Origin: Tautonia sociabilis
GTDB taxonomy: Bacteria; Planctomycetota; Planctomycetia; Isosphaerales; Isosphaeraceae
Direction of reading: 5' to 3'
Length of the DNA: 64,000 nt
Assembly: GCF_003977685.1 (NCBI RefSeq)
Contig: NZ_RYZH01000004.1
Coordinates: 62,001 to 126,000, forward strand
Shown: piece by piece, positions 18,301 through 25,761 of the stretch
Layout: each line of letters begins with the position of its first letter
How positions within the stretch are numbered: position 1 is the stretch's first letter
Translations under genes and position numbers: made by a program
The notes under the pieces: generated by a model
The model's database searches: none
Seen by the model: only the letters and a program-made list of their open reading frames with translations
Told to the model about the DNA's origin: nothing

Positions 18301-18591
18301 GCTCGCCCCCTCGACCTCGAAGCGCCCCGCCGCGTCCGAAACGATCGTCGCGTCCCAGATCGAACCGATCCTCGTGTCCAGCTCGAAGCCGAGCCGCCAA
18401 TCCTCGACCGCCCGCTCCGAATGATTCGTCACCGTGACGCTGGCCGTGAACCCGCTTCCCCAGTCCGAGTCGATCGCGAACGCCACCGAGATCCCGTCTC
18501 CGCTGAGGAGCCGACGCCCCTCCATCACCTCGCACGACGGCCGGCACCGAACCCGATTCCGGCGACGACGAACATCTTGTTGTGGAAACAT
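15313..18591 (-). CDS. Large secreted protein: CBM2, Calx-beta, putative glycosidase barrel, Calx-beta, CBM2
   Basis: The 1092-residue protein is built almost symmetrically. After a short basic start comes VMEGRRLLSG, resembling the LExRxLLS sequence common near the N-terminus of planctomycete extracellular proteins. CBM2-like domains lie at about 32-130 and 995-1092 (both with DDWGSGF/DSDWGSGF, a SxNxDIASGG-type loop and VSFGFVG). Calx-beta domains lie at about 135-245 and 880-985 (SVDYQTADGTATAGQDY). The middle (about 460-850) looks like an alpha/beta barrel with acidic motifs VLEPDFLGYL and VSIDKYGLDA and aromatic residues around TWFWNADHWQNYL. It probably binds and cuts a polysaccharide such as cellulose or chitin. 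The start at 18591 is the last ATG before the LLS motif; it lacks a clear ribosome-binding site. The glycoside hydrolase family was not recognised. Confidence 0.82.
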   Translation of the reverse strand: MFPQQDVRRRRNRVRCRPSCEVMEGRRLLSGDGISVAFAIDSDWGSGFTASVTVTNHSERAVEDWRLGFELDTRIGSIWDATIVSDAAGRFEVEGASWNRDLAAGGTVSFGFVGGAGGREPSGFSLNGVPLDGSPGAPALRIRDASASEGNVGPSAIAFAVELSKAAEVPVTVGYATVDGTATVGFDYERTVGTLTFAPGETTAMITVPVVADTVAEPDETFTVTLFDATGARIAVGSAKGTIRNDDGPAPVDSAPAVPSLFIQDADPSDGRFTVGFTIWSGTNASRWELLENGKVVHAADLVDRSPASQSASVELTGRFYAANTYQVVVSNAAGSTAGAEQVHVVGGASRITLPGVDGREQAAQVTISPGTTSFDLRSLGVSGSSYRVGTNNPDVVSPSVSGSTLVLEGLGAGRASVRIEDAGTGEERFLGVRVRDAEGALPGMPPYVAMGSVSEDSAADLGFWRDFDEPETNKRMDVRYIYLNGGPENGWRSWQNGNRLQSFLRESLKLGMTPYFVWYNIPDSVESYATNLNHIQDYNYMKGYFADLAYALDVIREMAPDETVGFVLEPDFLGYLMQIGRRPASEVMARVDAAYDAGALEAGVDPSFDNSVAGLVGAINATIAKHAPNVRFGWQFNLWASPGITTSIPSTGLIRLTDTLGLEAGRSAIAAEAAEIARYYIDAGVLSHGADFVSIDKYGLDAVGYQPGAAQDPAGSTWFWNADHWQNYLLFTRTLHDETGLPVTLWQIPVGHINSSLATNPYDPSGRFPDLSNTVTRYEDSAGTFFLGDTFRTTGARQEYFSMNGTGLSDVSVSGDTITWGSHVGDAAAAGVDAILFGAGVGASTDGVGAPPTDGSWWISKVQEYFEAPVPLGSGGNEALPPSIRVGDVVVDETSGEAMLTVSLSRPSDRVISVDYQTADGTATAGQDYRASGGTLSIPAGARSGSIAIPLLDDLDVEADERFRVLWTNPQGGSLADAETSVTIRDDDAPASPVGIVFQVDDDWGSGFTGSIAIRNTSASPIQGWELSFTFEGRITSIWNAEIVEHVGNRYRIRSRSWNSDIASGGEVSFGFVGSRTSPTITPTDFVLASA

Positions 18592-19091
18592 GGAAATAAC
18601 CCGACGTTTCAGTACAGTGTGTCTCCGATCCGGGCCGCGATGCCGCGACCCTCGGCAACACCGGGGGAGGAAGAACGTCCTCAGAAGGGTAGTGCATGCA
18701 TTATTGCAGACGGCGGCCGGGTGCCAATCCGCCGGGCCCTGTCGTTGCCAAGAATCACCATCGGGCGGCGGCCGCATCGGGGGGGAGGTCGCCGCGATTG
18801 GGACCGGGCAGGGGGGCGGTCGCGTCCCCCTTTTGCCGAGGCGGCCGACCCTCGCCGACGATGCCCGTGGGACTCCTTCCGACGCGATCCCGACCGGATC
18901 GGGCCGTCGCTCGTTGGATTTTGTGTCCGGCCCGGCCCGATCGGCCGACAGTCTCACTAACCGGCGGGCGCGCTTCGAGCGATTCGAGGCCGACTCGCCG
19001 CCTCGCGGAGCGTCGCCTCGCGGCTGGTCGCCGGTCGAGGGCGAGAGGACCCAAGGCCGACCGGACGCGGCAGACCCGGGCCGAGGAGCGG
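18592..19091. other. Divergent spacer with a locally AT-rich end
   Basis: The 500-base spacer separates the CBM2 protein from the DUF433-like gene. Its left end (18570-18625) is AT-rich and probably holds the promoter of the leftward gene. Around 18693-18708 lies TGCATGCATTATTGCA, a short inverted-repeat-containing patch. No gene is supported. Confidence 0.45.
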
Positions 19092-20381
19092 ATGGCCCGG
19101 ACGACGGAGCTCCTGGCCCTCCTCACCGAGCCTCGACTCATGAGCCGCACCCGCACCCGAGCGCTCCCCCGGACGACCGACGGTCCCTCCGCTCCCTCGA
19201 ATCCCGGTCCCGGGCCGGCGCCCGACGCGATCGTCCCGCCGGCGCTGGCGAACCACCCGGCGCCGGCCTCGGCGCCGACGCCGACGCCGACGCCGACGGA
19301 CCCGGCCGCCGCCGGCCTGCTGCCGAAGCCCGGCCTCCTGGCCCTGCTCGACGACAACGACGAGCCGTTCGACGCCCTGGCCAGGGCCATCCTCTCCCGG
19401 ATTCCCCCGGCAGACGCCGCCGGGAGGATGCTGGCCGAGCTGGTCGTGCTGGCCGCGGCCCGATGCCGGCGAGCCGCCCGGCTCGAGCCTCAGGGAGACA
19501 ATCTCCCCGGCACCGACTGGTGCCGCTACCAGTCCCTGGCCGATCGTTCCCTGCGCGCCGCCCTGGCCGACCTCCGCCGACACCTCGAGCGGACCGCTCC
19601 CCCTCCCGACGACGGCCCCAGCGGCCCGAGCCCCGCTCCCCCCTCCCGCAAGCGGCCCTCCCCCAGCTCGAAGGCCGAGAACGCCGCGGTCTTCACCTCC
19701 TCTTGCTCCGCCTCCGTTCCGCCCCCCGACGCCCCCGCTCCGCCTTCGGCCGACGCCGAGCCGGCCCCCGAGCCGACGCCGGCCGAGCTGGCCGAGGCCG
19801 CCCGGGACTGGCGGTCCCGGATCGCTTTGGTGCGGAGCGTCAGCGAGGAGTGGCCGATCCTGCTCCGCCTCCGCCTCGAGGTCGAGGACGTGGCCGCCTG
19901 GCTCGCCGACGGCACTCCCGAGGACGAGCTGATGCACTGGTATCCCGGCCTGACCCTCCTCGACATCGCCGCCTGCCGCGCCTGCGACTCCGAGGGGCTC
20001 TGCGGTCCCTTCGATCCCGCCGACGGCTCCTATCCCCCCGGCCTCCCCGTGCTCGACGACCTCCCCGGCGGTCCCTCGCCCTGCCCCCCCCCGGCCGCGA
20101 CTCCCCCGTCAGGCCAGCGCCCGGAGCGCTCGAAGCCGGCCGATCGCCTCGTTCAGCGTCTCGTCCCGCTTGCAGAAGCAAAAGCGGACGAACCGACGGC
20201 CGAGTTCCTTGTCCCGAAAGAAGCTCGAGCCGGGGACGGTAGCCACGCCCAGCTCCCGGACGAGGTGCCTGGCGAACGCCTCGTCGTCGGGGAGGCCGCC
20301 CACGAAGGCGGAGAAATCGGCCATGACGTAGTAGGCCCCCTGGGGAGGGTCGAAGTCGAAGCCGATCTCCAGCAAGGCTGA
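19092..20381 (+). CDS. Hypothetical protein with DUF433-like C-terminal domain
   Basis: The 429-residue product starts MARTTELLALL after a GAGGAG site three bases before the ATG. It has a Pro/Thr-rich linker, a helical region (about 95-165, containing DALARAILSRIPPADAA and SLADRSLRAALADLRRHL), a second Pro/Ser linker, and then LADGTPEDELMHWYPGLT followed by LLDIAACRAC. The last block matches the helix-turn-helix-like DUF433 pattern known from VapB-type antitoxins. The final 91 codons overlap the aminotransferase gene on the other strand and look like its shadow. The true protein may therefore end functionally near 20100. The DUF433 assignment is by pattern and the role is unknown. Confidence 0.55.
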   Translation: MARTTELLALLTEPRLMSRTRTRALPRTTDGPSAPSNPGPGPAPDAIVPPALANHPAPASAPTPTPTPTDPAAAGLLPKPGLLALLDDNDEPFDALARAILSRIPPADAAGRMLAELVVLAAARCRRAARLEPQGDNLPGTDWCRYQSLADRSLRAALADLRRHLERTAPPPDDGPSGPSPAPPSRKRPSPSSKAENAAVFTSSCSASVPPPDAPAPPSADAEPAPEPTPAELAEAARDWRSRIALVRSVSEEWPILLRLRLEVEDVAAWLADGTPEDELMHWYPGLTLLDIAACRACDSEGLCGPFDPADGSYPPGLPVLDDLPGGPSPCPPPAATPPSGQRPERSKPADRLVQRLVPLAEAKADEPTAEFLVPKEARAGDGSHAQLPDEVPGERLVVGEAAHEGGEIGHDVVGPLGRVEVEADLQQG

Positions 20382-21284
20382 GCAGAAGCGATCCCTCCTG
20401 GCCTGGTAGGAGGCGGAGAGCCCGGAGAAGTACGACCTCGGCAGCCGGTACGCCGTCGCGCCGGCCTCTTGCAGCGGCGCCGCGGCTCCAATCGAGACGA
20501 AGTCGTGCATCTGCCGGAACGCCCAGCTCATCCTCGGAGGAGCCAGGATCGTTCCCACCCGCCAGCCGGTCACGCCGAAGGTCTTCGACATGCCGGATAC
20601 CGTCACCGACCGCTCCCTCATCCCATCAAGTGCGGCGATGCAGACGTGTTCGCGTCCATCATAAACAAGGTGTTCGTAGATTTCGTCCGTGATCGCGACC
20701 ACGTCCCACTTCCGGCACAGCGCCGCGACGTGCTCCAGCTCGTCCCGGGAGAAGACGGTGCCTGTGGGGTTGTTCGGGTTGCAGAGGACGATGGCCTTGG
20801 TTCGGTCGTTGAAGGCGGCGGCCAGCTCGTCGGGGTCGAAGGTCCAGTGCGGGGGTCGGATGGGGACGAAGCGGGGCTCGGCGCCGGCGATGACGCAATC
20901 GGGCCAGTAGTTCTCGTAGTAGGGCTGCGTCAGGATCACCTCGTCGCCCGGGTTGATCAGCGACAGCAGCGCGACGATCATCGCCTCGGTGCTGCCGCAG
21001 GTGACGGTGATCTCTTGCTCCGGGTCAACCTCCAGCCCCAGGTGCCAGGAGGCGTGCTCGGCGATCGCCTCGCGGAGGTTCTTCGACCCCCAGGTGATGG
21101 CGTACTGGTTGATGTCGTCTCGGATGGCCTTGCAGGCGGCGTCCTTGATTTCCTCGGGGGCCGGGAAGTCGGGCATCCCCTGGGCGAGATTGACGGCGCC
21201 GTACTTCCGGGCCTCGATCGACATGCCTCGGATCACGCTCTCGGTGAACCGCTCGGCCTTGCGCGACAGCAAAGGGTGTTGCAT
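20109..21284 (-). CDS. Class I/II aminotransferase (PLP-dependent)
   Basis: The 391-residue enzyme belongs to fold-type I aminotransferases of the aspartate/kynurenine type. Motifs in order are AVNLAQGMPDFPAPEEI, QYAITWGSKNLREAI, TVTCGSTEAM, NPNNPTGTVFSRDEL, AITDEIYEHLVYDG and SGMSKTFGVTGWRVG, in which the lysine binds pyridoxal phosphate. FVRFCFCKRDETL ends the small domain. The ATG at 21284 begins MQHPLLSRKAERF, typical for the family; the upstream extension has no conserved residues. It is likely cytosolic. Substrates of close relatives include aromatic and sulfur amino acids or keto acids such as those in methionine salvage, but specificity is not visible. It converges with the DUF433-like gene, overlapping it by 273 bases. 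Confidence 0.9.
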   Translation of the reverse strand: MQHPLLSRKAERFTESVIRGMSIEARKYGAVNLAQGMPDFPAPEEIKDAACKAIRDDINQYAITWGSKNLREAIAEHASWHLGLEVDPEQEITVTCGSTEAMIVALLSLINPGDEVILTQPYYENYWPDCVIAGAEPRFVPIRPPHWTFDPDELAAAFNDRTKAIVLCNPNNPTGTVFSRDELEHVAALCRKWDVVAITDEIYEHLVYDGREHVCIAALDGMRERSVTVSGMSKTFGVTGWRVGTILAPPRMSWAFRQMHDFVSIGAAAPLQEAGATAYRLPRSYFSGLSASYQARRDRFCSALLEIGFDFDPPQGAYYVMADFSAFVGGLPDDEAFARHLVRELGVATVPGSSFFRDKELGRRFVRFCFCKRDETLNEAIGRLRALRALA

Positions 21285-21515
21285 CGTCCGTCCGCCGTCC
21301 TCGCATCCGGTCCTTCCCCGGCCCGACCGTCCGGGGACGGGCATTGTCGCCGAAGGCGGCCCGCCCCCGCAACGCCCGCTGCCGTCATCGGCCCGGCGCG
21401 GAGAAGCGGGCGCCGCGGTCCGGTTCGGCGGGATCGAGCCGACGGTCTCGGGCCGATGGCGATCAAGGTCGAGCCGGCTCCTGAAGCAAGACGCTTCTCC
21501 ACAAGAGTCGCTTCC

Positions 21516-22316
21516 TCAGGAGAGCATCCGCCACAGTTCGCCGAGCCGCCGAAGATGGCGGAGGTGGTCCTCGGCCGTGGTTCCCTTGAAGCCGAAAACC
21601 GTCAGCCGGCCGACCCGACACCGTCGGCACAGCCTCCACCCGGCTCCCCAGTCCTCATCAACGGCCTCAAACGTGCCGCCGACGTGGCGGACGAGGTCGT
21701 CGGCCGTCTCGGCGGTGCTGCCGTAGCCGTCGGGGACGAGGGCGCAGTGGCTGACGAGCATCGCCTTGGAACCAGCGGCGGCCTCGGCGGCGAAGCGGCG
21801 GAAGCCGGCCATCAACGCCGGGTCGAGCCGGCGGTCAGCGGGATCCCCCTCGTAGCCGCAATAGAGCGAATCGGCCAGGACGAGGGCGTCGATCCGGTCG
21901 AACGCCGCCGGCTGCTTGAGCAACTCTCGGACACCGCCGAACCCGGCCGAGAAGGAACTGACGATCAGCCGGCCCGCCTCCGGGTCGAGCCCCGGCCGGT
22001 GCTCCTCCAGAGCGGCTCGGGCCTCGGCGAGCAGCGTCTCGAAGCGGCTCGGATCCGAGAACGGCCGCGCGTAGGCCGCCGACAGGCCCGGCTCGTTCAC
22101 CACCACCACGGCCGCCGACCAGCCGCTCTCGGCGATCGCCCGCTCCACCGCCGAGGCCGCCCCGTGCAGGTGGACGACCAGGTCGATCGGCCCCTCGGCG
22201 GCCTCGGGCAGCAAGAGCGTCCCCCCGCCGTCGAGCGGGACTCGGGCCGCGCTGCCGGGCTCCTGCTTTGCCCCGACGGGGCCCAGCAGCGCGACGATCA
22301 ACATCACGGCATTCAT
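21516..22316 (-). CDS. Alpha/beta-hydrolase-like protein, probably exported
   Basis: The 266-residue protein starts with a hydrophobic segment (MNAVMLIVALLGPVGA) that looks like a signal peptide. The core has an oxyanion region VVHLHGAAS and a nucleophile elbow SSFSAGFGG, in which the middle Ser fits the GxSxG-type serine. ALVLADSLYCGYEG (usual acid position) and a late His-containing helix (EDHLRHLRRLGELW) follow. This order fits an alpha/beta hydrolase or carboxylesterase. GGAGGA four bases before the ATG at 22316 decides the start. No neighbour in the same direction suggests a pathway. The substrate is unknown. Confidence 0.72.
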   Translation of the reverse strand: MNAVMLIVALLGPVGAKQEPGSAARVPLDGGGTLLLPEAAEGPIDLVVHLHGAASAVERAIAESGWSAAVVVVNEPGLSAAYARPFSDPSRFETLLAEARAALEEHRPGLDPEAGRLIVSSFSAGFGGVRELLKQPAAFDRIDALVLADSLYCGYEGDPADRRLDPALMAGFRRFAAEAAAGSKAMLVSHCALVPDGYGSTAETADDLVRHVGGTFEAVDEDWGAGWRLCRRCRVGRLTVFGFKGTTAEDHLRHLRRLGELWRMLS

Positions 22317-22690
22317 GACGTCCTCCGTCCCCGTCGGCTCTCCGAAGCTCGCCCGGCCTTCCGAGCCGCTGGAGCCAGGAGTCGGCCGAGAACCGGGATT
22401 CTGACCGATCGTCCCGCCCCGGGCAACGCCGAGAATCGGCCGGATTCCAGGAAAGTTGGAACGATCGGCCCCGCTCATCGCGAGAGAGCCGAAAGGGAGC
22501 CCAACGTTCCGCCCCTCCTCGGTTCGGCCGGCGGCCCGACCCATTGCCCGCTCCGGGAGCGGTTGGCGACCGGGCCTCCGCGCCAGGCCAGGCTCCGCTG
22601 CCCGGCGATCGTCGCCGCCGCTCGGGTCGATGGCCGACCTCGCCGGCCGCGCCGTGCTCCAAAACGGCCTCGACCCCCAGGACGAATTTC
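22317..22690. other. Divergent spacer, left part
   Basis: This is the GC-rich part of the 656-base spacer between the hydrolase and the phosphatase-cytochrome gene. No gene or RNA was seen. Confidence 0.45.
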
Positions 22691-22750
22691 AGGCCATATC
22701 ATCAAAAATTTTACTAATATCAATTACTTTGAAGATATACAGTTTTACGA
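22691..22750. promoter_or_regulatory. Sharp AT-rich island upstream of the phosphatase-cytochrome gene
   Basis: These 60 bases have only 15 G or C (25%), against more than 70% on either side. The island lies 220-280 bases before the phosphatase start. Several TATA-like boxes occur (AATATC, GATATAC), but no pair with standard spacing is convincing. It could be a promoter, a regulator-bound site or a remnant of inserted DNA. Confidence 0.4.
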
Positions 22751-22972
22751 TGGTTGCTCGTGAACAGGCCGTGCGCCCCATCGGACGCCCGATCTCATCG
22801 CGGCCGATCGACGAGCGAGGCCCCCGACCCTGCGGCCGGGGACGACTCGGCGGGACGGTGAGGGGGCGACCGTCTCCGAATCCGTTCGGTTGACAACCGG
22901 CCCGCCGGTGGGCGATCCTCGGATCCGGCGACACCTCATGGCACCAGGACGGGACGATTCGGGTTTCCGCTC

Positions 22973-23902
22973 ATGCGTTGCTTCCCTTCGATCGCACTCC
23001 CCCTGGCTCTCGCGCTCCTGGCCGGCCCGACCGAGGACGAGCCGAGCGCGGTCCAGGACCCGCGGCCGATCTCGGCTCCCGGGATCGAGAACCTGTTCCG
23101 ACTGGGGCCGAACCTGCTCAGCGGAGGCCAGCCGGAGGGGGACGAGGCGTTCCGGGCACTGGCGGACCTGGGAGTGCGGACGATCATCACCGTGGACGGC
23201 GCGGCGCCGGATACCGAAGCGGCGCGCCGGTACGGGATGCGCTATGTTCACCTGCCGATTGGTTACGACGGCGTGCCCCGGGAGCAGGCGGTGGCGCTGG
23301 TCAAGGCGGTCCGATCGCTGCCGGGGCCGTTCTACGTGCACTGCCACCACGGCAAGCATCGGGGGCCGTCGGCGGCGGCGGTGTGCGCCATCGCTACGCA
23401 GGGGTGGGACAAGGACCAGGCCCGGAGGTGGCTGGAGGAGGCCGGCACCTCGCCCGACTACGCCGGGCTGTTCGCCAGCGTGGCCGCCTTCGAGCCGCCG
23501 ACCGTCGCCGAGCTGGCCGCCGTGCCCGAGTCGGCCCTGCCGGAGCGGGCCGAGGTGCCGGACCTGGTGGCGGCGATGGTGGACGTCGACCAGCGCTGGG
23601 AGCGGCTCAAGGCGGTGTCGGCCGCCGGGTTCCGGACCCCTCCCGACCACCCGGACCTCGACCCGCCGCACGAGGCCCTCATGCTGGCCGAGCACTATCG
23701 CGAGCTGGCCCGGCTCGACGAGGCGAAGGACCGGGGAGCGGCCTTCCTCCGCCTGCTCGCTCGGGCCGAGCGGGATGCCCTCGCCCTCCGCGACGCGCTC
23801 CGGGACCCCGCCGCGCTCGCCACCGCCCCCGCCGCCTTCGACCGCGCCGGTCGGGACTGCAAGGCGTGCCACTCGAGGTTCCGCGACCAATCGCCGAACT
23901 GA
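22973..23902 (+). CDS. Exported protein tyrosine phosphatase fused to a cytochrome c'-like haem domain
   Basis: The 309-residue chain starts with a signal peptide (about residues 1-18). Residues about 40-165 are a dual-specificity-type phosphatase: LLSGGQPEGDEAFRALADLG, TIITVDG, and the P-loop HCHHGKHRG with catalytic Cys124. The rest (about 180-309) is helical and ends with CKACHSRFRDQ, where Cys296, Cys299 and His300 form a CxxCH haem-attachment motif only ten residues from the C-terminus. That position and the FR after the motif are characteristic of cytochrome c'. Both domains would sit outside the cytoplasm, where haem is attached. Seen: both motifs in one open frame. Inferred: haem or bound gas or redox state may influence phosphatase activity. 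The gene is monocistronic, with a pyrimidine-rich tract after it. Confidence 0.85.
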   Translation: MRCFPSIALPLALALLAGPTEDEPSAVQDPRPISAPGIENLFRLGPNLLSGGQPEGDEAFRALADLGVRTIITVDGAAPDTEAARRYGMRYVHLPIGYDGVPREQAVALVKAVRSLPGPFYVHCHHGKHRGPSAAAVCAIATQGWDKDQARRWLEEAGTSPDYAGLFASVAAFEPPTVAELAAVPESALPERAEVPDLVAAMVDVDQRWERLKAVSAAGFRTPPDHPDLDPPHEALMLAEHYRELARLDEAKDRGAAFLRLLARAERDALALRDALRDPAALATAPAAFDRAGRDCKACHSRFRDQSPN

Positions 23903-23997
23903 CATCTTTTCAACTTTTCTTTTTTCTCTTTGCTTTCTCTATGTTTGCGTTCCGCTCACCGCGACCCCGCCTGACCTGAGGCCCCATCCGAACTCCG

Positions 23998-25080
23998 ATG
24001 TCCCCCATTGATCGCTCCCGGACGGTCCGCCGCCTGGCCGTTGCGCTTGGCTTCGATCTGGTCGGCATTGCGCCGGCCGTCTCTCCCCCGGGGTATGATC
24101 ATTTTCTGGACTGGCTCGCCGAGGGTTTCGCCGCCGGCATGGGGTACCTGCACCGGCACGCCGAGGCGCGTCGGCACCCGGAGCACGTTCTGCCCGGGGT
24201 GCGGTCGGTGGTGATGGTCGGCCTCTCCTACAAGCCCGCCGAAGCCGACCCGCCGGAGTCTCCCCGGTCGGGGAAGGTCGCCCGGTACGCCCGGGGGAGG
24301 GACTATCACCAGGTGCTCTGGAAGCGGCTGGGGACGTTGGCCGACCGGGTTGGCGACGCGTTTCCGGGGAGCCACTGCCGGGCGGTGGCCGACTCGGCTC
24401 CGCTGCTGGAGCGGGATTTCGCCAGGCTTGCGGGGCTGGGGTGGATCGGCAAGAACACGATGCTGATTCATAAGCAAATCGGCAGTTACACGGTTCTCGG
24501 CGCGTTGCTGACGGACCTGGACCTGGAGCCCGACCTCCCGTTCGGGGCCGACCACTGCGGCACCTGCACCCGGTGCCTCGACGCCTGCCCGACCGACGCC
24601 TTCGCCGGGCCGTACCGGCTGGACGCCGGGCGTTGCATCAGCTACGCGACGATCGAGCACCGGGGGGACCTGCCGGACGACCTGGCCGACTCCTTGCACG
24701 GCTGGCTCTTCGGCTGCGACATCTGCCAGGAAGTCTGCCCCTGGAACCGCAAGGCTCCCCCCGGCCGCGACCCCGAGCTGGCGGCCGACCCGGCTCGGGC
24801 GGCCCCCGACCTGATCGACCTGCTGGAGGCCGACGACGAGGCGATCGCCAGGCTGATCCGGGGATCGGCCATGACCCGGGCCAAGCGGTCGGGCATGCTG
24901 CGGAACGCGGCGGCCCTGCTCGCGGAGCGGGGGCTCTCCGAGGCGTTGCCGGCGCTGGCCGATCGGCTGGAGGATGAGGATCCGGTGGTCCGCGCGGCCT
25001 GCGCCCGGGCGATGGCGAGGATCGGGAACGGGAAGCGAGCGCAAAGTCTCGGAGACGAGGAGGGGAAGGCAAAACAATAG
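23998..25080 (+). CDS. queG: Epoxyqueuosine reductase QueG
   Basis: The 360-residue enzyme reduces epoxyqueuosine to queuosine, the last step in modifying the wobble base of tRNAs for Tyr, His, Asn and Asp, using cobalamin and two [4Fe-4S] clusters. Visible landmarks are ALGFDLVGIAPA at the start, an internal DSAPLLERDFARLAGLGWIGKNT block that is a QueG signature, the cluster motifs CGTCTRCLDACPTDAF and CDICQEVCPWN, and a C-terminal HEAT-like helix pair (EDPVVRAACARAMARIG). The length is normal. The ATG at 23998 is well placed. The 95-base spacer before it is rich in T and C. The cytosolic location follows the family. Confidence 0.95.
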   Translation: MSPIDRSRTVRRLAVALGFDLVGIAPAVSPPGYDHFLDWLAEGFAAGMGYLHRHAEARRHPEHVLPGVRSVVMVGLSYKPAEADPPESPRSGKVARYARGRDYHQVLWKRLGTLADRVGDAFPGSHCRAVADSAPLLERDFARLAGLGWIGKNTMLIHKQIGSYTVLGALLTDLDLEPDLPFGADHCGTCTRCLDACPTDAFAGPYRLDAGRCISYATIEHRGDLPDDLADSLHGWLFGCDICQEVCPWNRKAPPGRDPELAADPARAAPDLIDLLEADDEAIARLIRGSAMTRAKRSGMLRNAAALLAERGLSEALPALADRLEDEDPVVRAACARAMARIGNGKRAQSLGDEEGKAKQ

Positions 25081-25265
25081 GTTATTTGGATCTGGTGATT
25101 TGCAAGGGGCGGCCGGGCCCGGCGGTCCCGGGCGGGGCGAGCCGGCGAACTGGTGAGCCGGTGAGGGGGCGTCTCGCCTGTGTCGGCGGCGGTGGTCCGG
25201 TGTAGAATGAGAGGGGGATCGCCGGGGACCCCTCCCCTCTCATCGGAACTGATCAAGGTTGCGCC

Positions 25266-25556
25266 ATGGATTCCAGGAACATCCCGTCCGTCGAGCTGCT
25301 CGAGTCCGTCCACCCGTTTCCGGGGTCGTATCAGATCCGGGCCATTGGCTCGGCCGAGGGGGATTTCGAGGGCCGGGTCGTCGCCGCGGTGCGGGAGGAG
25401 CTGGCCGGCCCGGGGGAGGTGGACCACTCGGCCCGGTACACGAAGGGGGGCCGGCACGTCTCGGTGACGCTGGACATCACGGTGCAGTCGGCCGAGCAGG
25501 TGCGGTCCATCTACGCCCGGATCCACGAGGTCAGCGGGCTGTTCCTGCTGTTCTGA
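25266..25556 (+). CDS. DUF493 (YbeD-like) family protein
   Basis: The 96-residue protein matches the small DUF493 family, a ferredoxin-like alpha/beta fold. Landmarks are HPFPGSYQIRAIG near the start, SARYTKGGRHVSVTLDITV in the middle, and QVRSIYARIHEVSGLFLLF at the end. The family has an allosteric-like fold resembling the ACT and regulatory domains of biosynthetic enzymes, but its role is not settled. The gene stands alone between QueG and the YrdC-phosphatase fusion. Confidence 0.85.
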   Translation: MDSRNIPSVELLESVHPFPGSYQIRAIGSAEGDFEGRVVAAVREELAGPGEVDHSARYTKGGRHVSVTLDITVQSAEQVRSIYARIHEVSGLFLLF

Positions 25557-25761
25557 CGGCGGCGGGGGCCTTGCGGGCGGCCCGGCCCTCGGGTCGATGG
25601 GAAGACGTCTGTCGACATGACGGAAATCGCATGGTTGGGGACCCGAGATTGACCGAGCTTGGCGTCCGGCCGTAAGCTCGGAAGGCGAGAGGACGCGCCC
25701 TCGTCCCGGCCGAGGGCGGCCGGACGGCGCCGGGCGCCGCACGACGGGATCTCGCCGAACG

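Noticed and set aside
15202..18960. Rightward 1252-codon frame opposite the CBM2 protein
   Set aside because: It has shadow composition (Gly, Arg, Asp, Val) and no domains; the leftward frame has four recognisable domains.
23903..23965. T/C-rich tract before queG considered as a second pentamer array
   Set aside because: It is pyrimidine-rich but shows no steady 5-base register, so it was not called a repeat.
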